From: CADCWN01 sp039810045
GTDB taxonomy: Bacteria > Chloroflexota > Chloroflexia > Thermomicrobiales > CADCWN01
NCBI GenBank assembly: GCA_039810045.1
Contig: JBDHWF010000004.1
Location: 1 to 64,000, forward strand
Reading direction: 5' to 3'
DNA: 64,000 bases
The position numbers and the translations under genes were made by a program. Of the stretch, positions 51,385 to 59,047 are shown piece after piece; positions within the stretch are counted from its first letter, which is position 1; every line of letters begins with the position of its first letter. Below the pieces are notes generated by a model. It did not search any database and had not been told where the DNA came from. It was given only the letters and a program-made list of their open reading frames with translations.

Positions 51385-52788
51385 TTATATCAATAACGTG
51401 TTGTGCAGAATGATGCTTGCAACGGTGAAATAGATAATCAGGCCGGTAACGTCAACAAGGGTAGCAACGAATGGCGCTGAAGCGCTGGCAGGGTCAAATC
51501 CAGCCCGCCGCAACACAAACGGCAAGAGTGAACCAGCCAGCGTACCAAATAAAACGACACCGATCAGGCTACAGCCCACGGTAAGGGCAACCAACAGGTA
51601 ATGCTCGCCATAGTTGCTCCACCCGATTGCCTGCCAAGTCAAAATCCGTACCACCCCAATCGTCCCCAGGATCAGCCCCAGGGCCAGACCAGTTGGTAGC
51701 TCACGAACGAAGATACGCCACCAATCGCGCAGGCGTACTTCTTGCAGTGCCATCGCCCGAATGATCAACGAAGTCGCCTGCGAGCCAGAGTTGCCACCAC
51801 TACTGATGATCAATGGCACGAATAACGCCAGTACTACCGCTTTAGCAATCTCATCCTCGAAATACCCCATTGCGGTCGCCGTCAGCATCTCACCGAGAAA
51901 GAGCGCCGCCAACCACCCCGCCCGCTTGCGGATCATTGCCAGCAAGCCCGTTTGCATATAGGGCGTATCCAGGGCCTCCATCCCACCCATCTTCTGAAAG
52001 TCTTCCGTTGCTTCTTCCTGGGCGACATCAAGCACATCGTCGGCAGTGACAATCCCCAGCAAAAGGCCGTCAGAATCAATTACCGGGAGCGCCACGCGAT
52101 CATAATGCTCCATCGCGCGCACCGCTTCTTCGCGGTCATCAGTTGCCCGCAAAGCCACATAGCTATCGTCCATCAACGAATCAACTGTGGCGTTGGGATC
52201 GGCCAGCACAAAAACCCGCAAACTGAGATCGTCGATCAGATGACCTGCAGCATCAATGATATAAATCGCATCAAGCGTCTCGGCGTTATGCCCATACCGT
52301 CGGATATGCGCCAACGCCTCGGCGACCGTCCCATCAGCTCGTACCCGCACAAAGTCGGGCGTCATCAGCCGCCCGACGCTTTCCTCTGGATACCCCAGTA
52401 ACTGCCGCACCTCAGCCAGATCGGCTGGGGATAATGTCGTCAGCAGGCGTTGCGTCACATTCGCGGGCAACTCAGCCAGCAACGACGTGCGATCATCAGG
52501 GGGCAATGACGCGAGCAACTCCCGCGTCTGCGCCCCGGTGAGATCCTGGAGCAGGGCCTCCTGCCGTTCTGGCTCCAGGTGACCGAAGACTTCACTTGCC
52601 TGGGCGCGTGGCAAGGCCCGAAAGATAATCGACCGCGTGGGTGGATCGAAACGGTCGAGGAAATCGGCGATATCAGGCGGCGCATAATGCTCCATCCGTT
52701 TGCCGAGGATCGCCCACTGCTGTACCGAGAGCAGTGACTGCAACTCGGTCTCCATCAACGCCTGCACATCGTTGGTCTGGTTCAGCAC
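51385..52788 (-). CDS. mgtE: MgtE magnesium transporter
   Basis: 467 residues from GTG 52788, which has AAGGA about 10 bases before it; the TTG at 52812 has no such site. Domains: MgtE-N superhelical domain (about 25-130), two CBS domains (about 135-255, DRVALPVIDSDGLLLGIVTA) that gate by Mg2+ binding, and a C-terminal five-helix channel (about 280-467) with IISSGGNSGSQATSLIIRAM, the pore-forming signature. Dimeric Mg2+ channel in the cytoplasmic membrane. A near-consensus promoter lies 414 bases upstream, giving a long leader (separate entry). Confidence 0.96.
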   Translation of the reverse strand: MLNQTNDVQALMETELQSLLSVQQWAILGKRMEHYAPPDIADFLDRFDPPTRSIIFRALPRAQASEVFGHLEPERQEALLQDLTGAQTRELLASLPPDDRTSLLAELPANVTQRLLTTLSPADLAEVRQLLGYPEESVGRLMTPDFVRVRADGTVAEALAHIRRYGHNAETLDAIYIIDAAGHLIDDLSLRVFVLADPNATVDSLMDDSYVALRATDDREEAVRAMEHYDRVALPVIDSDGLLLGIVTADDVLDVAQEEATEDFQKMGGMEALDTPYMQTGLLAMIRKRAGWLAALFLGEMLTATAMGYFEDEIAKAVVLALFVPLIISSGGNSGSQATSLIIRAMALQEVRLRDWWRIFVRELPTGLALGLILGTIGVVRILTWQAIGWSNYGEHYLLVALTVGCSLIGVVLFGTLAGSLLPFVLRRAGFDPASASAPFVATLVDVTGLIIYFTVASIILHNTLLI

Positions 52789-53202
52789 TGCATCACCATC
52801 CTTCCCTGGCAACCAACAGTGTCGATTGCCACCACGTTGTCAGGAGGCTCCGTATCAAGACCGCACACCCCATAGCACCCAGCCATGTAACATCGCGTCA
52901 AGGCAGGGGTAATCAGCGCGTTACTACTCATCACAAGCAGCGCGTCATGTCAGGGAGTAATGTTGTCCTGTCCAGGGCCTCCTGCCGTTGCTCAAAAGCG
53001 ACGGGAAGGAATAGGGATGGTAAGAAAATTCCCTCGCCGGGCGGCGAGAGAGCAGGAATCGATAGTCAGCCTGCCCGTATTACTCGCCGCCGCCTTCCCG
53101 GCGCCTGCTACTAGGGTAGGGACTATCCATTCGTGACAAACTCCTACGAGGCCAAATCGTTCCTGTAGACACAGGAAGGGACAATGCCGCGCATCATCAC
53201 CA
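52789..53202 (-). promoter_or_regulatory. Long leader of mgtE (about 414 nt), possible riboswitch or attenuator
   Basis: From the predicted start near 53202 to the mgtE GTG no gene is seen. Features on the minus-strand RNA: a hairpin CTCGCC/GGCGAG near 53047-53032 followed by GGAATTTTCTT (terminator-like); CCGTCGC/GCAACGG-type hairpin near 53004-52984; and an 8-bp long-range stem CAGGAGGC (52986-52979) with GCCTCCTG (52850-52843) that encloses about 130 bases. I tried to match the M-box (ykoK) Mg2+ riboswitch and could not find its conserved blocks. Confidence 0.5.
52894..52961. repeat. Imperfect direct repeat in the mgtE leader
   Basis: Two copies with 47-base period: CGCGTCAAGGCAGGGGTAAT (52894-52913) and CGCGTCATGTCAGGGAGTAAT... 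(52941-52961), 18 of 20 positions identical plus one inserted base. Confidence 0.75.
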
Positions 53203-53208
53203 CTCTGT

Positions 53209-53238
53209 ACTATACCAAGCCCGTTCTCACAGCGTCAA
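53209..53238 (-). promoter_or_regulatory. mgtE promoter
   Basis: Minus strand TTGACG (53238-53233), 18-base spacer, TATAGT (53214-53209). Five of six -35 and five of six -10 consensus bases. Confidence 0.75.
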
Positions 53239-53360
53239 CGGATAACCCGCCGGAAAATAGGTAGCCCTGCTAGTACGCTCTCCCGACTGATCGGTCAAGG
53301 ATGCTACAATCTGCCAAGCTGTGTGCAGCAACTGCCCCAATTGGCAATGGAGAAGGACTG

Positions 53361-54095
53361 ATGAAGATTACCCTGCGGTACTTTGCCCTCTGGCGTGAAC
53401 AACTTGGCTGTGAGGTCGAGATACGCGAGGTGGCCCCTGGCACGACGGTAAACACCCTGATCGACGCAGTGGTAGTCAACCAGCCACAACTAGCGGCGCT
53501 CCGCCCCGCCACGATGTTCATGGTCAACCAGGAATATGCACCGCTGAGCCAGCCACTGCACGATGGCGACGAGGTTGCCGTCATTCCGCCAGTCAGTGGC
53601 GGCAGCCCAACAGGCGTGCGCCTCTGTAAGGTGGTCGATACCCCGCTCGATGTGCGTGAGGTGATTCAGGCGGTCAGTAACTCCGCATCTGGCGCGGTTG
53701 TCTCATTCACTGGTACCGTGCGCGACCATTCACTCGGCAAAGAAGTGGTGGCATTGGACTACGAAGCGTATCCTGCGGCAGCGGAAAAGATGATGCGGCA
53801 GGTCGCCGACGAAATTGCTGAACGGTGGGGGATTCAGCATTTCGCGATCATTCACCGCGTCGGTCATCTTGTTGTCGGTGAGGCAAGCGTCGTGATTGCG
53901 GTCGCCTCGGCACATCGGCACGAAGCATTTGCCGCCTGCGAGTATGTCATTGTTCGCCTGAAAGAGATTGTCCCCATCTGGAAAAAAGAAGCCTACACTG
54001 ATGGCGCAACCTGGATCGGCAGCGAAGCGAATTACCCCCGAGGACACCGCGAAACACAAGAAGAAACGGCATTGAAGGAGGAAAACCAGCGATGA
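53361..54095 (+). CDS. MoaD-MoaE fusion: molybdopterin synthase, both subunits in one chain
   Basis: 244 residues from ATG 53361 (GGAGAAGGACTG upstream). Residues 1-81 are a complete MoaD ubiquitin-like sulfur carrier ending in the PPVSGG motif (Gly80-Gly81). Residues about 86-235 are MoaE, with SFTGTVRDHS, the ASAHR motif near 182-186 and the catalytic Lys208-Lys209 in VPIWKKE. Molybdopterin synthase adds two sulfurs to cPMP; the MoaD C-terminal Gly must become a thiocarboxylate, which is impossible while the chain continues, so cleavage after Gly81 is expected, as reported for the mycobacterial fusion MoaX. Overlaps the next gene by 4 bases (ATGA). No other moa gene in the window. Confidence 0.93.
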   Translation: MKITLRYFALWREQLGCEVEIREVAPGTTVNTLIDAVVVNQPQLAALRPATMFMVNQEYAPLSQPLHDGDEVAVIPPVSGGSPTGVRLCKVVDTPLDVREVIQAVSNSASGAVVSFTGTVRDHSLGKEVVALDYEAYPAAAEKMMRQVADEIAERWGIQHFAIIHRVGHLVVGEASVVIAVASAHRHEAFAACEYVIVRLKEIVPIWKKEAYTDGATWIGSEANYPRGHRETQEETALKEENQR

Positions 54096-55588
54096 GCAGC
54101 ACTACAACCAAACGAGCATTCGGCAACTACATCAACGGCAAATGGGGCGATCCCGAAAGTGGGCAAACCTTCGAGACCCATAATCCCGCCACGGGCGAAC
54201 TGGTTGCCACCTACACCAAAGGAACTGCCGATGACGTAAACCAGGCCGTTGCGGCGGCCAAAGCCGCCTTTGCCAAGTGGCGACTGGTGCCAGCGCCGAA
54301 ACGTGGCGAGATCTTGTACAAGGCGGCGCAACTCCTGGCAGAACGCAAAGAAGAGCTGGCCCGCGAGATGACCGAAGAAATGGGCAAAGTCCTGCTCGAA
54401 GCACGTGGCGACGTGCAAGAGGGGATCGATATGGCCTATTACATGGGCGGTGAAGGCCGCCGGATGTTCGGCCAGCAGGTGCCTGCCGAATTACAGAACA
54501 AGTGGGCGATGGCCGTTCGCAAGCCGCTCGGCGTCTGCGGGATGATCACCCCCTGGAACTTCCCGATGGCGATTCCTACCTGGAAGATTATGCCCGCGCT
54601 GGTCGCTGGCAATACCGTCGTCTTCAAACCAGCCTCCCTGACTCCCTTACTGGCCGTGCGCCTGGTACAAGTCTTTGAGGAAGCTGGCCTGCCCGCAGGC
54701 GTACTCAATCTGGTCCTCGGCACAGGCGGCGAGGTGGGCGATGCCATCCTCGCGCATCCTGACATTGCGCTGGTCTCGTTCACTGGCTCCACGGAAACTG
54801 GCGATCATGTGGCGATGGAAGCCGCCCGAACCCGCAAGCGGGTGTCGCTGGAACTTGGCGGCAAAAACGCGATCATCGTCATGGAGGATGCCGACCTCGA
54901 CCTTGCGCTTGATGGCATCGTCTGGAGCGCCTTTGGCACCTCCGGCCAACGCTGCACCGCCGCCTCACGAGTGATCGTCCACCGCGACGTGGAACGCACC
55001 CTGACCGATCGGCTCGCCGATCGAGTCAGCAAGCTACGCCTTGGCAACGGCCTACACGATGGCGTCGAAATTGGCCCAGTGATCAGCCGCGCGCAACTGG
55101 AGCGCATTCATAGTTACATGGCTGTCGGGCAAGACGAAGGAGCCGAACTGGTGCTTGGCGGCAAGATCGCCAACAACGACACCCTGGCAAACGGGCATTT
55201 CCACGAGCCAACCATCTTCGGGGGAGCCAAAGCGTCGATGCGCGTAGCCCAGGAAGAAATCTTTGGCCCAGTCACCACCCTGATCCCGGTCGATTCGTTT
55301 GAGGAAGCGATCGACGTGGCGAACGGCGTGCAATATGGCCTCTCCGCCGCGATTTACACCGCCAACGTCAACCGGGCATTCCAGGCGATGCAGGATATTT
55401 ACACGGGCATTCTCTACGTCAATGCTGGGACAATTGGCGCAGAAATTCAGTTACCATTCGGCGGTACGAAGGCGACGGGGAACGGCCACCGGGAAGCGGG
55501 ACAGGCCGCGCTTGATGTCGTCACCGAATGGCAATCGATTTATATCGACTACAGTGGTCGGCTACAACGCGCCCAGATCGATAACTAA
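54092..55588 (+). CDS. NAD(P)-dependent aldehyde dehydrogenase
   Basis: 498 residues. Catalytic Cys288 in FGTSGQRCTAAS, general base Glu254 in LELGGKNA and Asn156 in TPWNFPMA are all present, with the full ALDH length. The signature YINGKWGDPESGQTFETHNP and the C-terminal PFGGTKATGNGHREAG resemble the piperideine-6-carboxylate/alpha-aminoadipate semialdehyde group (ALDH7). Oxidises an aldehyde to an acid; substrate open. The ATG overlaps the MoaD-MoaE stop and GGAGGAAAACCAGCG lies inside that gene's end, so the pair is cotranscribed even though no link in function is obvious. A 15-bp terminator follows. Confidence 0.94.
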   Translation: MSSTTTKRAFGNYINGKWGDPESGQTFETHNPATGELVATYTKGTADDVNQAVAAAKAAFAKWRLVPAPKRGEILYKAAQLLAERKEELAREMTEEMGKVLLEARGDVQEGIDMAYYMGGEGRRMFGQQVPAELQNKWAMAVRKPLGVCGMITPWNFPMAIPTWKIMPALVAGNTVVFKPASLTPLLAVRLVQVFEEAGLPAGVLNLVLGTGGEVGDAILAHPDIALVSFTGSTETGDHVAMEAARTRKRVSLELGGKNAIIVMEDADLDLALDGIVWSAFGTSGQRCTAASRVIVHRDVERTLTDRLADRVSKLRLGNGLHDGVEIGPVISRAQLERIHSYMAVGQDEGAELVLGGKIANNDTLANGHFHEPTIFGGAKASMRVAQEEIFGPVTTLIPVDSFEEAIDVANGVQYGLSAAIYTANVNRAFQAMQDIYTGILYVNAGTIGAEIQLPFGGTKATGNGHREAGQAALDVVTEWQSIYIDYSGRLQRAQIDN

Positions 55589-55604
55589 GCGATACACCCA
55601 GCGT

Positions 55605-55639
55605 GAGCAAGGGCGGACTATAGCAGTCCGCCCTTGCTC
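55605..55639 (+). terminator. Terminator after the aldehyde dehydrogenase
   Basis: 15-bp perfect stem GAGCAAGGGCGGACT (55605-55619) and AGTCCGCCCTTGCTC (55625-55639), 5-base loop, then TTACC. The rest of the gap to 55867 shows nothing clear. Confidence 0.85.
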
Positions 55640-55867
55640 TTACCAGCATCGCTTGTGGCTACCGCTAGCGCAGCCGCGCTGATCTTCACCTGCCCGGCTT
55701 GTGCGCGACCATCCAGGGCCGCAGCCGCCCTGCAATGGTGATTAGCTGACACGGTATCAGGATAGCCCGAGGCAACCAGCAGCGGCTTAGGACGTTACGG
55801 TATTGATGAGTGTCGCTTGGCGAGAACAACTGACACTGGGGCTCTATTCGCGCCATAAGGAGCAACG

Positions 55868-56863
55868 ATGGATACAAACTATGGAACACCACGGCTGGTA
55901 CACACTACCACCCAGCCAAGCGGGATAAGTAGACGACTCGGCGTTGGATTATTGCCGCTTTGCACGATCCTGGCATTGCTGGCAGGCTGCACCGTTGGCA
56001 CCCCTGGCCTACCGCGGGTCTGGCCGGGGCAGAGCATTTCTCCCAATATTCAGGCGCGGGCTGGTGATATTGTCGAACTGACCTTGCTGGCAACGAACGA
56101 CTCCACCAATCCCGAAAATGGCAACGCCAGCCAGGTACGCACCTTCACGGCCCTACCAGCAGGCGTAGAGGTCATCGGCTTCTCCGCGTCCGACGATAAA
56201 AAGCTGCCCGCAGATGACCAGTGGCGTACCTGGCTCGAACAGATCGATACGAAGAACAACGTTGTTGTCGTGGGCTTCAATAAGGTTGAGAGCGGCGAAC
56301 TGAAAACCGCCACGCTGCGGCTGCGCGTTACTGCCGCCGCAGGCACCACCCTAACATTCCGCACAATGATCGCCTGGTCGAATGATGCCCCAGACCAGAT
56401 GGAATGTGATGCCCAGTGCGTGGGCGAGGGTCTCAGCTACGCCACTGCCGATGATCCACAACTGCGGGCCTACGTTGCGGAACACCCCGCCGAAGTCAGC
56501 GCCTTCATGGAAACCTACCAGGGAGGCGGCAAAGCCGTTGCCAATACCGTATCGATTGCTGTTGGGGACGCCCCCATCCATAGCACCTTCCCCGTGAGTG
56601 CATTGATGGCGAGTACCCAGGCCGCCAGTGGCGTCACCTTTACCACACAGGGGATTTTCACCCCTGGAGAGCCAGTGATCCTCTGGTACAATCAGCCGGG
56701 AAACGCGGCAGTACACCTTTTCCGCACTGATGCGTTCGATGATGGCAGCATTATCTGTGGCCTGAGCGAGGAGCAGTGGCAGCAAATCCCGCAGAACGCC
56801 ACCAGCATTGTCGCGCACGGGCAATTTAGTAAGGCCGAGGCGGTCTATCTGTTCAATCGCTAA
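55868..56863 (+). CDS. Extracytoplasmic lipoprotein of unknown function
   Basis: 331 residues. The signal sequence (GVGLLPLCTILALLAGC) ends in a lipobox with Cys at residue 41, after an unusually long polar head of about 22 residues. Residues about 60-160 have a beta-sandwich, DUF11-like pattern (GDIVELTLLATNDSTNPENG, then TATLRLRVTAAAGTTLTF); residues about 240-330 contain a second beta domain (FTPGEPVILWYNQPG, like intracellular proteinase-inhibitor or carboxypeptidase-regulatory folds). No enzyme motif. AAGGAGCAACG precedes the ATG. trmD follows after 26 bases; cotranscription is possible but a functional link is unlikely. Confidence 0.75.
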   Translation: MDTNYGTPRLVHTTTQPSGISRRLGVGLLPLCTILALLAGCTVGTPGLPRVWPGQSISPNIQARAGDIVELTLLATNDSTNPENGNASQVRTFTALPAGVEVIGFSASDDKKLPADDQWRTWLEQIDTKNNVVVVGFNKVESGELKTATLRLRVTAAAGTTLTFRTMIAWSNDAPDQMECDAQCVGEGLSYATADDPQLRAYVAEHPAEVSAFMETYQGGGKAVANTVSIAVGDAPIHSTFPVSALMASTQAASGVTFTTQGIFTPGEPVILWYNQPGNAAVHLFRTDAFDDGSIICGLSEEQWQQIPQNATSIVAHGQFSKAEAVYLFNR

Positions 56864-56889
56864 GCAACTGGTAGGAGGGAACCGGGGCT

Positions 56890-57642
56890 ATGCGCTGGGA
56901 GATCTTCACCCTGTTTCCTACGATGTTTGCTGGCCCACTTGGTGAAAGTATTCTTAAACGGGCGGTCGAACGTGGGCTGGTCGAAATCAACCTGCACGAT
57001 TGGCGCGCTCAGGCGACCGATCGCCACCGCACCGTCGACGATACTCCGTACGGCGGCGGGGCCGGCATGGTCCTGCAAGCCCCGCCGCTGGTACAGGCGG
57101 TTGAGCAGGTGCTGGGCGCAGACCAGCCTAGCGTTCCCGTGATCCTCCTCGCCCCAACTGGTCGCCCGTTTACCCAACAGGTCGCTGAAGAACTCAGCCA
57201 GCGACCTCGAATAGCCTTGCTCTGCGGTCACTATGAGGGCTTTGATGAGCGCATTCGCGACCTCGTTGTTACCGACGAACTCTCCCTGGGTGATTATGTT
57301 CTTACTGGTGGGGAACTCGCCGCAATGGTGATTGTCGATGCCACCACGCGTCTCTTACCTGGCGTGATTGATGCGGCCTCGTTACACGAAGAATCACATA
57401 GCTCTGGCTTGCTCGAAGGCCCCCACTACACCCGCCCACTCGATTTTCGCGGCCTGACTGTGCCACCGATTTTATTGAGCGGTCACCATGCCAAGATTGC
57501 GCGCTGGCGACGGCGCGAAGCCCTCCGCCGGACGTTGTACCAGCGGCCTGATCTCCTCAGCCATAGCGCCCTCACCGCTGAAGATCAGGCCGATCTTGCC
57601 ACACTCTACGAAGAAGCGCAGATCAGACCCCAACCAGATTAG
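56890..57642 (+). CDS. trmD: tRNA (guanine37-N1)-methyltransferase
   Basis: 250 residues. Methylates G37 next to the anticodon to prevent frameshifting; essential in most bacteria. Motifs: EIFTLFPTMFAGPLGESILK at the start, RTVDDTPYGGGAGMV, LLCGHYEGFDERI and the trefoil-knot SAM site LSLGDYVLTGGELAAM, then GLLEGPHYTRP. Length typical. Usually with rpsP-rimM-rplS, but those genes are not here: upstream is a lipoprotein and downstream a convergent FHA gene whose stop overlaps its own by 3 bases. Confidence 0.97.
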   Translation: MRWEIFTLFPTMFAGPLGESILKRAVERGLVEINLHDWRAQATDRHRTVDDTPYGGGAGMVLQAPPLVQAVEQVLGADQPSVPVILLAPTGRPFTQQVAEELSQRPRIALLCGHYEGFDERIRDLVVTDELSLGDYVLTGGELAAMVIVDATTRLLPGVIDAASLHEESHSSGLLEGPHYTRPLDFRGLTVPPILLSGHHAKIARWRRREALRRTLYQRPDLLSHSALTAEDQADLATLYEEAQIRPQPD

Positions 57643-58211
57643 GTAGGGGGCAGCCAATATCCTGCTACCGCCGGAAACACGGTGCGGGAGCTATCATCAC
57701 CGCCACCCCCAAGCACCACCATCATGATCCCCAGGCAGACACACAAGAGCAAGATTGCGCCAATCGCTAACCCAATCAATAACGGCGCACGGCTACCACC
57801 GCTGCGCTGCGCTGGTGCCGAATAGCTCGGGGGAGCAGCATTCTGGGGCGCAGCACCAAACCCTGCTGGGGGCTGTGGTGGAGCAGAGCCAACAACCGTA
57901 GTCTGCTGTGGTGGGGCAGGCCCAGTAATCCGCAGCGTCGTTTCTCCAAGTTCGATCGCATCGCCCATCATCAATTGCGTTGAACCCGTAATAGGGGCCT
58001 TGTTGACGAAGGTGCCATTCGCGCCACCAAGATCGGTGAGGGTAATTCGGCCATCTTGTAATTCAATGCGGGCGTGTTGACGCGACACTTGCGGATCATT
58101 CAGCGTGACTTCAAGCCCTTCCTGGCGGCCAATCACTACTGCCGCCGTCAACGGAATCCGTTTCCCGGCATCTGGCCCATGCTCAACGTGAATAAAAACT
58201 GGCCCTTGCAT
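57639..58211 (-). CDS. FHA-domain protein with C-terminal membrane anchor
   Basis: 190 residues from ATG 58211 (AAGGGGTTATTA upstream; a longer frame begins at 58238). The FHA domain (about 10-90) shows the phosphothreonine-binding pattern VIGRQ, then SRQHARIEL, LTDLGGANGTFVN. A Pro/Gln/Ala-rich linker leads to one hydrophobic helix (LLIGLAIGAILLLCVCLGIM) near 150-170 and a short outside tail. The domain is on the cytoplasmic side, so it may dock proteins phosphorylated by PknB-type kinases such as the one at 17 kb; this is an inference. Confidence 0.88.
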   Translation of the reverse strand: MQGPVFIHVEHGPDAGKRIPLTAAVVIGRQEGLEVTLNDPQVSRQHARIELQDGRITLTDLGGANGTFVNKAPITGSTQLMMGDAIELGETTLRITGPAPPQQTTVVGSAPPQPPAGFGAAPQNAAPPSYSAPAQRSGGSRAPLLIGLAIGAILLLCVCLGIMMVVLGGGGDDSSRTVFPAVAGYWLPPT

Positions 58212-58369
58212 TAATAACCCCTTCGCTTCCTCTGCCAAAAACCTATCATTCCTACGCCCTACTACGTCATCGCTGGCGATAGTGTAACAACTCTACGCTA
58301 CTGGCAAAATAGTCTGCCCCTGCCAAGCAGCAGCACCAGCGAGCCAACCGCCATGAGCAACGGGCAGCG

Positions 58370-58399
58370 TTGTTTCTCCCCAGACTGCTATGCTATCCT
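58370..58399 (+). promoter_or_regulatory. Candidate promoter for mreD-mrdA
   Basis: TTGTTT (58370-58375), 18-base spacer, TATCCT (58394-58399) with a TGC extension before it. The remaining part of the 305-base gap 58212-58516 shows no gene. Confidence 0.45.
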
Positions 58400-58516
58400 T
58401 GCCAGACGAATCGCCTGTGCGCGAGTACGCTCGCTACTGCCACACCTCGAACCAATACCCCGCGCTGGCGATAGTTGATGCCCGTCATGAAGCGTGGCAG
58501 GAGGGTACAGTTATCC

Positions 58517-59047
58517 ATGCCACGAGTCATTTTCGCCGTCATCATGATTGTACTCGCACTCCTGCAAACCACCGTGGTTCCGATGGGGCGGATTATCGGT
58601 ATCACTCCCAACCTGGTGCTCGTCGCCTTATTTCTCTGGAGTGCATTGCGCGAACCGCGCGAGGGCCTCATATGGGCGTTTGGGATTGGGATTTTCATCG
58701 ATTTGCTGACACTGACACCCCTCGGCACGACTGCCCTTGGGTTGCTGCCCGTTGCGATCCTGGGCTGGATCGGACGCAGTCGCTACTTTCAAAGTGGGCT
58801 GATCTTTCCGCTACTGATGACAATGGTCGCGACCATCGTCCACAGCCTGACGGTGTTCTGCCTCTCGTGGTTACTCTATTTCGTGAATCTTGCTCCAGTG
58901 GGGAGTACCCAACTCAGCTTACTGACGACGCTGCGCCTCGCGCTATTGAGTGCGCTGCTCAACGCCATTATTGTCCCCCCACTCTATCTCGTGATGCAGT
59001 TACTCGACCGCTGGATTGGACGGAACGATAGTTATGCTCGTGCGTAA
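58517..59047 (+). CDS. mreD: Rod-shape-determining membrane protein MreD
   Basis: 176 residues from ATG 58517; AGGAGG lies 12 bases before it, which is long, and the in-frame ATG at 58475 is the alternative. Five to six membrane helices (VIFAVIMIVLALLQTTVVP, LVALFLWSAL, GLLPVAILGWIG, LPLLMTM.. and LLNAIIVPPLYLVM). Family role: part of the elongasome with MreB, MreC, RodA and PBP2. It overlaps mrdA by 14 bases, which strongly supports the call. mreB and mreC are not in the window. Confidence 0.88.
   Translation: MPRVIFAVIMIVLALLQTTVVPMGRIIGITPNLVLVALFLWSALREPREGLIWAFGIGIFIDLLTLTPLGTTALGLLPVAILGWIGRSRYFQSGLIFPLLMTMVATIVHSLTVFCLSWLLYFVNLAPVGSTQLSLLTTLRLALLSALLNAIIVPPLYLVMQLLDRWIGRNDSYARA

Noticed and set aside
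52840..52990. Possible M-box on either strand (AGGAGGCTCC resembles its first block)
   Set aside because: The other conserved M-box blocks (GCUGCUGCC, GACGCCAAUGGGUCAACA, AUGCC) are not found in order, so I do not call it.
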